Source: Streptomonospora nanhaiensis
GTDB lineage: Bacteria > Actinomycetota > Actinomycetes > Streptosporangiales > Streptosporangiaceae
NCBI RefSeq assembly: GCF_013410565.1
Contig: NZ_JACCFO010000001.1
Span: 2,790,001 to 2,854,000, forward strand
Length of the DNA: 64,000 nucleotides
Reading direction: 5' to 3'
Shown here: positions 38,015 to 46,425 of the stretch, piece after piece
How the letters are laid out: the number at the start of each line of letters is the position of its first letter
How positions within the stretch are numbered: position 1 is the first letter of the stretch
The notes under the pieces: model-generated
Databases searched by the model: none
Told to the model about the DNA's origin: nothing
What the model saw: only the letters and a program-made list of their open reading frames with translations
Made by a program: the position numbers and the translations under genes

Positions 38015-38119
38015 GTTCTCCCCGTTCTCCAGACGCTACGGTTAGCTCATAATCCCCGCCGAGTGGCAGCCGAAGCCGGCCGCTGACCGTCCACCCGTGC
38101 CCCAACCTTAAGAGCCGAT

Positions 38120-39751
38120 ATGACCAGCACCGCACCCCACGCCACCACCGAGCCGGAACCCACCTGGCGCGCCACGGTCCGCGCGCGCCTGGTCCCGCCC
38201 TCCCCGTACCCGGCGTGGGTGGGGTGGATCAGCGCCCTGGCGGTGGCCCTGTTCGCCGGAGCGCTGCGGTTCATCGGCCTGGGGCGGCCCGACGAGATCT
38301 ACTTCGACGAGACCTACTACGCCAAGAACGCGCTGGCGCTGTGGGTCTTCGGCTACGAGCACGAGACCGTCGAGGACGCCGACGGCCGGCTGGCCACCGG
38401 CAACGGCGACATCTGGTCGGGCGGCGCCGACTTCGTGGTGCACCCCCCGCTGGCCAAGTGGATGATCGCGGCGGGCGACTGGCTGTGGGGCCTGCTGCCG
38501 CTGACCGAGCCGGTCGAGCCGGCCGGCTGGCGCATGGCGGCGGCGGTGTTCGGCACGCTGTCGGTGCTGCTGCTGGCGCGCATCGCCCAGCGGATGACCC
38601 GATCCTGGCTGCTGGGCAGCGCGGCGGGGCTGATCATGGCGCTGGACGGCCTGCACTTCACGCTCAGCCGCATCGCCATGGTCGACGTGTTCCTGACGTT
38701 CTGGCTGCTGGCCGGGTTCGGCTGCCTGGTGATCGACCGCGACCGCACCCGCGCCCGGCTGGCGCGGCTGGCCGAGCAGGGGTCCAGCGGCGCCAACTGG
38801 CTGGGCGTGCGGTGGTGGCGGCTCGCGGCGGGGGTGTGCCTGGGCGCGGCCGTGGGCTGCAAGTGGTCGGCGCTGTTCTACCTGGCGGCGTTCGGGCTGC
38901 TGACCGTGGCCTGGGACTACGGGGCGCGGCGCAGCGCCGGGCACGACCGCACGGTGCTGCGCTGGTTCGGCTTCGACGCGGTGCCGGCGTTCTTCCAGAT
39001 GGTGGGGGTCGCGGCGGTGACCTACCTCGCCACCTGGAGCGGGTGGCTGGCGACCTCGGGCGGCTACGGCCGCACCTGGGGCGCCCAGCACATGCCCGGC
39101 TGGCTGGCCGACCTGCCGGGCTGGCTGCAGGGACCCGTCAACGCGCTGCGCAGCCTGGCCTACTACCACCAGCAGATGTACACGTTCCACAGCGGGCTGT
39201 CCAAGCCGCACGACTACGCGTCGCAGCCCTGGGAGTGGATCATCATGCGCACCCCGGTGGCGTTCTACTACAACGACCAGCCCTCCACGTGCGGCGAGCC
39301 GGAGTGCTCCACCACCATCCTCAGCGTCGGCACGCCGGCCGTGTGGTGGCTGGGCATCGCCGCGCTGCTGGTGATGCTGGGGTGGTGGCTGACCTACCGC
39401 GACTGGCGCGCGGGCGCGGTGCTGCTGGGGGTCGCGGCCGGGTGGCTGCCGTGGTTCGCCTACCCCGACCGCACCATGTTCGTGTTCTACGCGCTGCCGA
39501 TGCTGCCGTTCCTGGTGCTGGCCATCACCCTGGCGATCGGCCTGGCCATGGGCTCGGGCGAGGGGCGGCCGGAGTTCGCGCCGTGGAGCCGGGTGGCCGG
39601 GGGCGTGGTGTTCGGCGTGGTGCTGCTGCTGGTGATCGCCAACTTCGCCTACCTCTACCCGGTGCTCAGCGCCGAGACCATCCCCTACGAGGCGTGGGCC
39701 GACCGCATGTGGTTCCAGACCTGGATCTACGGCAACGGCGGCGAGGGCTAG
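38120..39751 (+). CDS. Protein O-mannosyltransferase (polyprenol-phosphate-mannose type)
   Basis: This 543-residue GT39 integral membrane enzyme transfers mannose from polyprenyl-phosphate-mannose to Ser/Thr of proteins emerging from the Sec machinery. The catalytic acidic pair is in RPDEIYFDETYYAKNA, in the first extracellular loop. FVVHPPLAKWMIAAGD and about ten transmembrane helices follow, with YLYPVLSAETIPYEAWADRMWFQTWIYG at the C-terminus. Length is normal for the actinobacterial Pmt. It lies near secDF, with which the family is functionally linked. Confidence 0.93.
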   Translation: MTSTAPHATTEPEPTWRATVRARLVPPSPYPAWVGWISALAVALFAGALRFIGLGRPDEIYFDETYYAKNALALWVFGYEHETVEDADGRLATGNGDIWSGGADFVVHPPLAKWMIAAGDWLWGLLPLTEPVEPAGWRMAAAVFGTLSVLLLARIAQRMTRSWLLGSAAGLIMALDGLHFTLSRIAMVDVFLTFWLLAGFGCLVIDRDRTRARLARLAEQGSSGANWLGVRWWRLAAGVCLGAAVGCKWSALFYLAAFGLLTVAWDYGARRSAGHDRTVLRWFGFDAVPAFFQMVGVAAVTYLATWSGWLATSGGYGRTWGAQHMPGWLADLPGWLQGPVNALRSLAYYHQQMYTFHSGLSKPHDYASQPWEWIIMRTPVAFYYNDQPSTCGEPECSTTILSVGTPAVWWLGIAALLVMLGWWLTYRDWRAGAVLLGVAAGWLPWFAYPDRTMFVFYALPMLPFLVLAITLAIGLAMGSGEGRPEFAPWSRVAGGVVFGVVLLLVIANFAYLYPVLSAETIPYEAWADRMWFQTWIYGNGGEG

Positions 39752-40051
39752 CGCCCCCGCCGCACTCTTTCCGCCGTTCACCTCCCCCGCCACCGGAGAA
39801 ATCAACAGCAACCGCACCGCCGAATGACGGGTTTTTGAACACTGATTTTCGTCCGGATAAGTCTCGGCAACGCCCGTATACGGCTGGTAGTCTCATGGAT
39901 CGGTTGCGGTTGTAGTTTCCATGGATGGCCCAGGCGCCTCACGGAACTTCACGTGGGCGCTTGTCATTTGGGCGGGAACTCCCGGGGACGGGCGCTCGGC
40001 AACCCGGGGCCAGCAGGGTGCGGCCCCGATGTAGTCCCCAAGGGAGAGCAG
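39752..40051 (+). promoter_or_regulatory. Cold-shock gene promoter and leader region
   Basis: This 300-bp gap holds no gene but includes one of the most AT-rich stretches nearby (39825-39875). A TTGAAC near 39836 with TAAGTC 17 bp later, or TAGTCT near 39889, could be promoter boxes. Either leaves a leader of over 100 nt before the cold-shock gene, as is common for csp genes. Confidence 0.4.
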
Positions 40052-40255
40052 ATGGCTCAGGGCACCGTGAAGTGGTTCAACTCTGAGAAGGGTTTCGGTT
40101 TCATCGCCGTTGAGGGCGGTGGACCGGACGTGTTCGTTCACTACTCGGCGATCGCGGGTACCGGCTTCCGGAACCTGGAAGAGGACCAGTCGGTCGAGTT
40201 CGAGATCACCCAGGGCCCGAAGGGTCCGCAGGCGTCCAACGTGCGCGCGCTCTGA
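40052..40255 (+). CDS. Cold-shock domain protein
   Basis: This 67-residue OB-fold RNA chaperone has intact RNP motifs KGFGFI and VFVHYSAI, starting [17 protein letters not shown] 40052 follows AGGGAGAG. The sequence fits CspA/CspB/ScoF-type proteins that melt mRNA structure at low temperature. It is monocistronic, with a hairpin terminator close behind. Confidence 0.95.
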   Translation: MAQGTVKWFNSEKGFGFIAVEGGGPDVFVHYSAIAGTGFRNLEEDQSVEFEITQGPKGPQASNVRAL

Positions 40256-40277
40256 CGTCGCCTGAATTCGTTACTCG

Positions 40278-40306
40278 GCCCTTCGCTCGGTCTCCGGGCG
40301 AAGGGC
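40278..40306 (+). terminator. Terminator after the cold-shock gene
   Basis: 9-bp arms GCCCTTCGC/GCGAAGGGC with an 11-nt loop, 22 bp after the stop codon. It may also serve the convergent ion channel gene at 40311. Confidence 0.65.
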
Positions 40307-40310
40307 TGTC

Positions 40311-41243
40311 TCATTCCCGGGGCATCCGCGGCTCGCCGTCGGCGCCCGCACCGGCCTGCCGCGCCGTGTCCCCGTCCGGCCCCGCGGCCGCCGCGGCGCC
40401 GGGCCCGCCCAGCGCACGCACCTGCTCGGTGAGGTGGGCCACCTGGGCGGTGAGCGCCTCCAGTTGCGTCATGACCGACTGGTGCTGGGCGAGTTCCAGC
40501 GCCTGGTCCTCCTGCCAGCGGTGGGCGTTGACCTCCTGCTCCAGGGCCGTGACGATCACGCCGATGACCAGGTTGAGCAGGATGAACGCGGTCACCACGA
40601 TGTAGCCGACGAAGAACACCCACGCCATCGGCTGGCGCTCCATGGCCGGCTGGGCGACGTCGGGCCAGTCCTCCATGGTGAGCAGCATGAACATGCTGTA
40701 GAGGGTGGCGCCGAGGTCGCCGAAGTGCTCGGGGTCGATGTCGTGGAACAGCCGTTCGCCCAGGACGGCGGCGGTGTAGACGACGATCAGCAGCAGCCCG
40801 ATCACGGTGCCCATGCCCGGCACGGCGTGGAACAGCGCCGAGACGATGGTGCGCAGCTGCGGCAGCACACTGACCAGGCGCAGGATGCGCAGCATCCGCA
40901 GCACGCCGAACCCGGTGGAGGCCGGCACCACGGCCACGCCGACGACCACCATGTCGAACCAGTTCCAGGGGTCGCGGAAGAACGCGCGGCCCTGGGCGAC
41001 ACCCTTGATCAGCAGTTCGACGGTGAAGACCGCGATGAAGACCACCTCGGCGGCGTCGAAGAACGGCCCGGCCTCGGCCAGCGGCCCGTCCTCGTAGGTC
41101 TCCAGGCCCAGGGTGACGGAGTTGAGCAGGATGGCGGCGACGATCGCGACCTGGAACCAGCCGCTCGCGACGATCGCCCGCGCTCGGCTGCGCAGCCCTG
41201 ACTCGGCCACCGATCCACTCCCCCGCCCCACGGCCCCTGACAT
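40311..41243 (-). CDS. Voltage-gated cation channel (one-domain, NaChBac-like)
   Basis: This 310-residue protein has a six-helix voltage-gated channel domain. The S4 segment is VLRMLRILRLVSVLPQLR, with Arg every third residue. A pore helix carries filter LTMEDWPDV, then S6 (WVFFVGYIVVTAFILLNLVIGVIVTAL) and a C-terminal coiled coil that would assemble tetramers. The length fits single-domain bacterial Nav/Cav channels. ATG 41243 is preferred to TTG 41252. The filter differs from the sodium-type TLESWS and is more acidic. Confidence 0.88.
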   Translation of the reverse strand: MSGAVGRGSGSVAESGLRSRARAIVASGWFQVAIVAAILLNSVTLGLETYEDGPLAEAGPFFDAAEVVFIAVFTVELLIKGVAQGRAFFRDPWNWFDMVVVGVAVVPASTGFGVLRMLRILRLVSVLPQLRTIVSALFHAVPGMGTVIGLLLIVVYTAAVLGERLFHDIDPEHFGDLGATLYSMFMLLTMEDWPDVAQPAMERQPMAWVFFVGYIVVTAFILLNLVIGVIVTALEQEVNAHRWQEDQALELAQHQSVMTQLEALTAQVAHLTEQVRALGGPGAAAAAGPDGDTARQAGAGADGEPRMPRE

Positions 41244-41466
41244 CACCGGCAAACGGGACCAACCCTAGCGTTTGCCGTGCCACGGCCCGGCGGTCCGGTC
41301 GGGCTCCCGCTCCGCCCCGACGGGGCGCGGCGGGGCCGGCGCGCGGGCCGCCGGGGCGCATGATGGACACGCGCCGGTCACCCCTGCGGTGTCTCCGCCA
41401 GGAACAACACCGGCTAATCTGCTAGAAGGCCGGAGCAATCACCACGGTCAATCGGAGGAACCCGGC

Positions 41467-41787
41467 ATGTTCAACATCGGGGGCGGCGAGTTCGTCCTCC
41501 TGGGCCTGCTCGCGCTGCTGATCTTCGGCCCCGACCAGCTGCCGAAGGCCGCGGCCCAGGTCGGCCGGGTGCTGCGCCAGTTGCGCACCATGGCCGACAG
41601 CGCGCGCTCCGACATCCAGAAGGGCCTGGGCCCCGAGTTCAAGGACTTCGACGTCGAGGACCTCAACCCGCGCCGGTTCGTCCAGAAGCACTTCTGGGAG
41701 GCCGGCGAGAACGACTCCTCCCGGCGCCGCCGCCCGGCCTCGCAGCTCAACGGCAAGCGCCCGCCCTTCGACAGCGAGGCCACCTGA
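41467..41787 (+). CDS. tatB: Sec-independent protein translocase TatB
   Basis: This 106-residue protein has a short periplasmic N-terminus (MFNIGGGEF), one transmembrane helix with the FGPDQLPK hinge, an amphipathic helix and GPEFKDFDVEDLNPRRFVQKHFWE. These are typical of actinobacterial TatB, which with TatC recognises twin-arginine signal peptides. ATG 41467 follows GGAGGA by 7 bp. tatA/tatC are not adjacent, which is normal for the phylum. Confidence 0.88.
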   Translation: MFNIGGGEFVLLGLLALLIFGPDQLPKAAAQVGRVLRQLRTMADSARSDIQKGLGPEFKDFDVEDLNPRRFVQKHFWEAGENDSSRRRRPASQLNGKRPPFDSEAT

Positions 41788-41815
41788 GCGCTGCGGCGCG
41801 CCCCGCCCGGCGGGG

Positions 41816-42409
41816 TCAGCCGAACAGCATGACCAGGACCAGGCCGATCCCCATGACCACGGCCGACCCCGCGATCACCGCCGGGGAGTCCAGCAGCGCC
41901 ACCAGCACCTCCGCGCCGATCGTGCCGATCACCGCCGCCGCCGGCCAGGGCCAGCGCGCGGCCGGCTCCCAGCCGTTGCGGCGCTCGCGGTAGACCTCGG
42001 TGAGCGCGGCCCCGGCCAGCAGCCCCCAGAACAGCACGTGCCACACCGCGCGGGTGCCCACCTCGATGTAGTCGGCCGCGCCCGCCGCCGCCATCACGAA
42101 CAGCGCGGTGCTGATCCCCAGCCGCCAGTGGCCCCGGCCGCGCATGGGCGGGATGGCCTTGCGGCGGGCGGGGGTGTCGCAGCGGAACCGCTCGGCGGCC
42201 ACGGGGGCGGGATCGGGGTCGTCGACCGGCGCGGGTTCGGGCGGCGGGGGCGGCGGCTCGGCGTAGTGGTAGCCCCCGGGGGCGCGGTCGCCGATCGGGT
42301 ACTCGGTGCCGCCGGGGAAGTTCGCGCCGCCGCTGTCGGCGGGGTCGGGCGGGGTCGGCCGGTGCGGTGGCGCGGGCTCCGGTCGGGGGTGCTCCGGGGA
42401 GTCGGGCAC
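41816..42409 (-). CDS. Membrane protein of unknown function
   Basis: The 197-residue product has a roughly 85-residue Pro/Asp-rich cytoplasmic region. Four hydrophobic segments follow (LGISTALFVMAAAGAADYI, AVWHVLFWGLLAGAAL, WPWPAAAVIGTIGAEVLVALL and VIAGSAVVMGIGLVLVMLFG). No family is recognised. It is convergent with tatB, with 28 bp between stops, which only places it and does not assign a role. Confidence 0.72.
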   Translation of the reverse strand: MPDSPEHPRPEPAPPHRPTPPDPADSGGANFPGGTEYPIGDRAPGGYHYAEPPPPPPEPAPVDDPDPAPVAAERFRCDTPARRKAIPPMRGRGHWRLGISTALFVMAAAGAADYIEVGTRAVWHVLFWGLLAGAALTEVYRERRNGWEPAARWPWPAAAVIGTIGAEVLVALLDSPAVIAGSAVVMGIGLVLVMLFG

Positions 42410-42757
42410 GGGGTCTCGCCGCCCTTCTGCGTCCGACGGGCTTCCACGCTCCGTAGCTACCCGCTCCGCCGCGCGCCGGAACGCGCGGGGACGCCACCGG
42501 AGGGGCGGAGTTGGCCCACCGGGTGGCCCGGTGCCGCCCCGGCGGGCGCGCGGCGCCGGGAGGCGGCGGGCCGGGCGGACACGGACGCGGGGATCAGCCG
42601 ACCGGGCGGCGGGTGCGCCGCGGGAGGCGGTGGGGACGCGGGAAGGTGCGGGAAAGGTGCGCCGGGCGGGAGGGGCGGATGCACACCGGTCTCCGGCCCG
42701 GGGGCACGGGCCGGAGACCGGTTCGTTCCGAACGGATGCCGGAAGAGGGATGACGGC
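42410..42757. other. Gene-free region upstream of the membrane protein
   Basis: No gene is recognised in these 348 bp. CCGGTCTCCGGCCC and GGGCACGGGCCGGAGACCGG (about 42690-42722) form a possible hairpin downstream of the small peptide gene on the minus strand, which could end its transcript. Confidence 0.4.
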
Positions 42758-42877
42758 CTAGTACCAACCCCAGTTGGCCTCGGCCGCCACGGCCTGGTCG
42801 GCGGTGGCCGCCGGAACCGAAGGCGCCAGAATCGCGGTGACCGCGAGGGCCACAACAGCGCACAGCTTCTTTAACAC
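42758..42877 (-). CDS. Small secreted peptide gene with TTA codon (39 aa)
   Basis: This gene is too short for ordinary gene callers. GTG 42877 is preceded by GGAAGG with a 6-nt gap. An in-frame ATG at 42892 would add five residues but would place the ribosome site inside the gene. The product has Lys-Lys at positions 3-4, a hydrophobic core, and ATA at residues 24-26 as a plausible signal-peptidase site. Cleavage there would leave the 13-residue mature peptide DQAVAAEANWGWY. The second codon is TTA, which is very rare in this genome and in streptomycetes makes a gene depend on the bldA leucyl-tRNA. No homologue is recalled. A secreted signal or a small antimicrobial are guesses. Confidence 0.68.
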   Translation of the reverse strand: MLKKLCAVVALAVTAILAPSVPAATADQAVAAEANWGWY

Positions 42878-42892
42878 AGCACACCTTCCCAT

Positions 42893-43522
42893 TGCATCGT
42901 CATCCATCCCCACATACAAGATGGCCTAACGGACACACTTACGCAAGACCCCAAGTTGTAATATTAACGCACTTCTACCGAAAACTGATGCTTATCGTGC
43001 AGAAACCCGCATAAATAATGATGCGCCGCGCAGTACGGCCTGTGCGGTCTCCGCTCCGACCTGATTCACTCCCGCCGCGCGGTTCGCACGGGGGCCGCGC
43101 CGCCTGCGCCCGCTCGGCGCCTCCGGGTGCGCCGCGCGCCCGGACGGCGGCGGGCGCGGACGGAGGCGAACACCGCCCTACCAGGCCACCTGCCGAAACG
43201 ACCAGCCAAAACACGGCACCCGGCATTCCCGTGGCGCAGCGTGATCATGAGGCGCGGGTCGCGATGGCGACAATCCGCGGACGGCACGGCCGGTCATTAC
43301 GCACCGCAAGCATGCCGGATTGGCGGACACCGCGATTTTATCGCGTTATGAGCGGCACAATGCGCACCTGTGCCACTCCCGCCATTGCGGTGGTTGTCGG
43401 AGGAGGGCCCAACGCCGCCTCCGACGCGGGGATACCGGCGCGCATTACCGCCGTCCGCCCCGGATTCGGGCGCCTTCACACACCGTGGCCGAGAATGGCG
43501 GCAGACGCCCGGCGAGGCGGGT
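42893..43522. other. Gene-poor stretch with AT-rich segment
   Basis: These 630 bp show no frame with actinobacterial codon use. Positions 42895-43020 are clearly AT-richer than the surroundings and form the upstream region of the small peptide gene. A weak TTGCGT (near 42942-42947 on the minus strand) with CATCTT 17 bp on is possible as its promoter. The rest looks like degraded or non-coding sequence. Confidence 0.45.
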
Positions 43523-43555
43523 GGAAAAGGAAAAGGAGGCCGCCTGGCGGCCTCC
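43523..43555 (-). terminator. Intrinsic terminator of tRNA-Ala
   Basis: Perfect arms GGAGGCCGCC/GGCGGCCTCC (43535-43555, 1-nt centre) are followed on the minus strand by TTTTCCTTTTCC. It lies 122 bp downstream of the tRNA and is the clearest rho-independent terminator in the window. Confidence 0.8.
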
Positions 43556-43676
43556 GCGAATCTCACAGCCGGTGATTGCCCGCGGTACGCTCCCGCGGTG
43601 TGGACACCGTCGGTTTGCGCGCAATCACCGACCGCGCACAGAACGGCCCGGGATTTCCCGAACCGCCCTGGATAAG

Positions 43677-43750
43677 TGGAGCTGAGGGGATTTGAACCCC
43701 TGACCCCCTCGATGCGAACGAGGTGCGCTACCGGACTGCGCTACAGCCCC
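43677..43750 (-). tRNA. tRNA-Ala (CGC)
   Basis: On the minus strand the acceptor GGGGCTG pairs with CAGCTCC (one G-U). The D arm is AGCGCAGTCCGGTAGCGC, and the stem CCTCG/CGAGG closes the loop TTCGCAT, giving anticodon CGC. The T arm carries GGTTCAAATCC. The discriminator is A. Confidence 0.93.
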
Positions 43751-43860
43751 AAGGACGCTTCAAATGCTAGCAGCTTCCGCCCGGTGCTCCGAACCGATAA
43801 CCGGTTCCCCCCGCGGCCCGCGCCGCGGGCGGGTGGCGGGCGGCCCGGTGCGGGCCGCCC

Positions 43861-44532
43861 TCAGTCGCCCGCGGCGCGCAGCTGGGCGTCGGTGTACTGG
43901 TCGTAGACCTGGTTGCGCCGCTCCATCAGCTCGATCACCTCGGCCTCGCGCGCGGCCTCGGCGCGGGCCCGGCGGATCCGCTCCAGGCGCCGGCGGCGGC
44001 GCTCCTCGGCGGCCCGGCGCTCGGCGTCGGCCTTGGCCGCCTCGCGCAGCAGCACCAGGTGGCCCAGCAGCAGCACGGTCGGCGGCACCAGCACCCACCA
44101 GGGGCCCAGGCCGGCGGCCACCCCGGCGCCGCTCAGCCCCAGCAGCGCCACCAGCACGGTGGTGCGGCGGCGCCGGCGGGCGATGACCCGGGCGCGGCGG
44201 GCGCGCGGGGGCGGGAGCGGCTCGCGGCCCACGGCGGGCTCGGGCAGCGGACCGGAGGCGTGGTGGGCCTCCACGTCGGTGTCGAAGACCGCCCCGGTGT
44301 CCTCGGCGGCGGGTGCGCGGTCGTCGGCGTCCTCGCCCGGGTGCGCCGCCTCGGGCGCGCTGTCCTCGGCGGGCGCCTCGGCGCCGTCTTGCGCACCGGC
44401 CTCGCCGCCGACCGGCTCGTCGTACTCGACCTGGTCGTCGTGGTCGGGCGCGGGGTCGCGGCGCAGGAGCATCGGCACCAGCACGATCAGCCAGACGACG
44501 ACGATGGCGAGATACAGAGGAGAGCTGCTCAT
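43861..44532 (-). CDS. glpR: GlpR-like membrane receptor of the gephyrin-like division protein
   Basis: This 223-residue protein starts with SSSPLYLAIVVVWLIVLVPMLLRR, a single N-terminal transmembrane helix. A long acidic Ala/Glu/Asp-rich cytoplasmic stretch, an Arg-rich segment, a hydrophobic hairpin (TTVLVALLGLSGAGVAAGLGPWWVLVPPTVLLLGHLVLL) and a charged coiled coil follow. Architecture and neighbourhood (next to the rimJ, moaC and Glp/MoeA genes) match the actinobacterial GlpR, the membrane partner of the MoeA-like Glp in divisome assembly. ATG 44532 follows GAGGAG. Confidence 0.75.
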   Translation of the reverse strand: MSSSPLYLAIVVVWLIVLVPMLLRRDPAPDHDDQVEYDEPVGGEAGAQDGAEAPAEDSAPEAAHPGEDADDRAPAAEDTGAVFDTDVEAHHASGPLPEPAVGREPLPPPRARRARVIARRRRRTTVLVALLGLSGAGVAAGLGPWWVLVPPTVLLLGHLVLLREAAKADAERRAAEERRRRRLERIRRARAEAAREAEVIELMERRNQVYDQYTDAQLRAAGD

Positions 44533-45015
44533 GACTCCTCCTCGCACCGCCGGTCACCGGACACTCTCAGACGCTCCGGCGACGAGGCTGGTTCATGGCC
44601 CATGGCGACCCGCGGCCCGGTGGGCCGCTCCGAGGTCACGATGCGGCGCTGGAGCCGTCCATCGCGCCACTCGTCATTCGCCGTCTCCCATGCGCCATAT
44701 GCACGTGTTGCCTGCATCGTTGGTACGTCTACGTTCCGCACCGTACGACCAGGTGTCCATAAATGCGCAGTATTCGGCCCGGAGTGTCGTGAGATTACAG
44801 TCTTTCCTCTTTCCCCGCCGCCCCATATTGCCGCAGGACACCCAGGTCACGGCGCGGCGGCCCGGGGGGATAGGCGTGATCGCGCGACGCGACCCAGTCC
44901 GGTGCCGACAGGTCCCGGCCGGGTACCGGCGATTATCCCGCGAACGGACGGGTGCCGACACCGGTTTAGGGGCGAAGTCCTTACTCTCGGCGATCACCGG
45001 GGGCCGCGGGCGGCC
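44533..45015. other. Gene-free region upstream of glpR
   Basis: These 483 bp hold no convincing gene. The motif GGTGCCGACA occurs twice about 50 bp apart (near 44900-44960). A 70-codon minus-strand frame ending at 44529 overlaps the glpR start but lacks protein character. The region presumably holds the glpR promoter. Confidence 0.45.
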
Positions 45016-45720
45016 TCACGGCCATCCGGGCCGGGGCGCCGCCCCGGGCGCCGCTCCCCCTCCGCCCGGGGCGTCGGGGCTGCCGGGGTCGCCGCCGGTC
45101 GCCCCGCCGGCGCCGCTGCCCCGCCGCCGCCAGCGCGCCAGCAGGCCGCCGGGGACGTCCTCGGTGGTCAGCGCGTAGGCGAGGTGGTCGCGCCACGCGC
45201 CGTCGATGTGCAACTGGCGGCGGCGCAGGCCCTCCTCGCGGAACCCCAGCTTCTCGACGACCCGCCGGCTGGCGCGGTTCTCGGGGCGGATGCTGGCCTC
45301 GATCCGGTGCAGGCCCACCGTGAAGAACGCGTGGTCCACCGCCAGCGCGACCGCCGTCGGGGTGGCGCCGCGGCCGGCGTAGGCCCGGTCGATCCAGTAG
45401 CCGACCTGGGCCGAGCGCGCCGACCCCCACACGATGGCGCTGATGGTGAGCTGCCCGGCGAAGACGCCGTCGTAGGTGATGGCCCAGGGCATCGAGATGC
45501 CCTGCCGGGCCTCGCGGCGGATCGCCTGGAGCATGGCCACGTAGGGGGACAGCCCGGTGCTCTGCAGCGGCATCTCGGGGTGCGTGGGCTCCCAGGGCCG
45601 CAGCCACTCGGCGTTGCGGACGCGGGTCTCGCGCAGCGCGCCGGCGTCGCGCAGCCGCAGCGGGCGCAGGCCGACCGGACCCTCCGCGAGGGTGATCGGC
45701 CAGCCGCGAATCCGGTTCAC
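45016..45720 (-). CDS. GNAT N-acetyltransferase, RimJ/RimL type
   Basis: This 234-residue protein starts at GTG 45720. The N-terminal 190 residues are a RimJ-like GNAT domain: VGLRPLRLRDAGALRETRVRNAEWLRPWEPTHPE, the acetyl-CoA loop AYAGRGATPTAVALAVDHAF, and RIEASIRPENRASRRVVEKLGFREEG. A Gly/Pro/Ala tail of about 40 residues follows. The family acetylates N-termini of ribosomal or other proteins. It is conserved between glpR and the molybdenum-cofactor genes in actinobacteria. Confidence 0.87.
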   Translation of the reverse strand: MNRIRGWPITLAEGPVGLRPLRLRDAGALRETRVRNAEWLRPWEPTHPEMPLQSTGLSPYVAMLQAIRREARQGISMPWAITYDGVFAGQLTISAIVWGSARSAQVGYWIDRAYAGRGATPTAVALAVDHAFFTVGLHRIEASIRPENRASRRVVEKLGFREEGLRRRQLHIDGAWRDHLAYALTTEDVPGGLLARWRRRGSGAGGATGGDPGSPDAPGGGGAAPGAAPRPGWP

Positions 45721-45864
45721 GTCGCGTCCTTCCGCCGCCTCCGGCCCCGCGGGCGGACGGCGGCCCGAGTAGGGGTGTGTGGCGCGCGGTCGCGCGGCAG
45801 CGGCCGGGGGGCACCTGGTGCCCCGGTCGCCGACCTCCAGTATCCCACCATGGCGGGCGGCCCG

Positions 45865-46425
45865 TCAGGCGCCGGGGCGGGGGTGGTCGCCCCCGCGCAG
45901 CTGGTCGAGGGCGTGGGCGAGGATCGGGCCGAGCACGGCCATGCCGTCGCGGACGCCGCCGCGGGAACCGGGCAGGTTGACCACCAGCATCCGGTGCCCG
46001 CCGCGCTCGGCGACCCCCGCCAGCCCGCGCGAGAGCACGGCCGAGGCCACGCCCTTCTCGCGGCCCGCGGCGCGCAGCGCCTCGGCGATCCCGGGGATCT
46101 CGTAGGCCAGCAGCGGACGGGTGGCCTCGGGGGTGGCGTCGGTGGGGCTCAGGCCGGTGCCTCCGGTGGTCACGGCGGCGTCGCAGCCCGCCTCCAGGGC
46201 GCGCGCCAGGGCCTCGGCCACGGGCGGGCCGTCGGGCACCACCCACGGGCCCTCGACGGCGACCCCGGGCAGCGCCGCAAGTTCGGCGCGCAGCACCTCG
46301 CCCGAGGCGTCGGCGTAGACCCCGGCCGCGGCGCGGTTGGAGGCCGTGATGGCGGCGACGCGGTAGCGGGCGGCGCCCTCGGCGGGCGCGGCGCCGGGTG
46401 CTCCTGGGGTTTCCGGGGCGCTCAC
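45865..46425 (-). CDS. MogA/MoaB family molybdopterin adenylyltransferase-like protein
   Basis: This 186-residue protein has RYRVAAITASNRAAAGVYADASGEVL, the substrate loop AAVTTGGTGLSPTDATPEAT and VVNLPGSRGGVRDGMAVL, the MoCF_biosynth domain. Members adenylylate molybdopterin before metal insertion. GTG 46425 overlaps the moaC stop (GTGA), implying coupled translation. An N-terminal Ala/Pro extension of about 18 residues precedes the domain. Confidence 0.88.
   Translation of the reverse strand: MSAPETPGAPGAAPAEGAARYRVAAITASNRAAAGVYADASGEVLRAELAALPGVAVEGPWVVPDGPPVAEALARALEAGCDAAVTTGGTGLSPTDATPEATRPLLAYEIPGIAEALRAAGREKGVASAVLSRGLAGVAERGGHRMLVVNLPGSRGGVRDGMAVLGPILAHALDQLRGGDHPRPGA

Noticed and set aside
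38015-38119. Separate small gene between rsmI and the O-mannosyltransferase
   Set aside because: Only 105 bp; it fits a divergent promoter and no short frame has a ribosome site.
33684-38135. 1483-codon minus-strand open frame antisense to secDF and rsmI
   Set aside because: It is antisense to secDF and runs across rsmI in another frame, with repetitive Gly/Arg/Val/Asp-rich translation. Long shadow frames are expected at this GC content, and secDF and rsmI are clear genes.
44529-44741. 70-codon minus-strand frame overlapping the glpR start
   Set aside because: No ribosome site, no folded-protein character and no recognisable family; more likely leader sequence.
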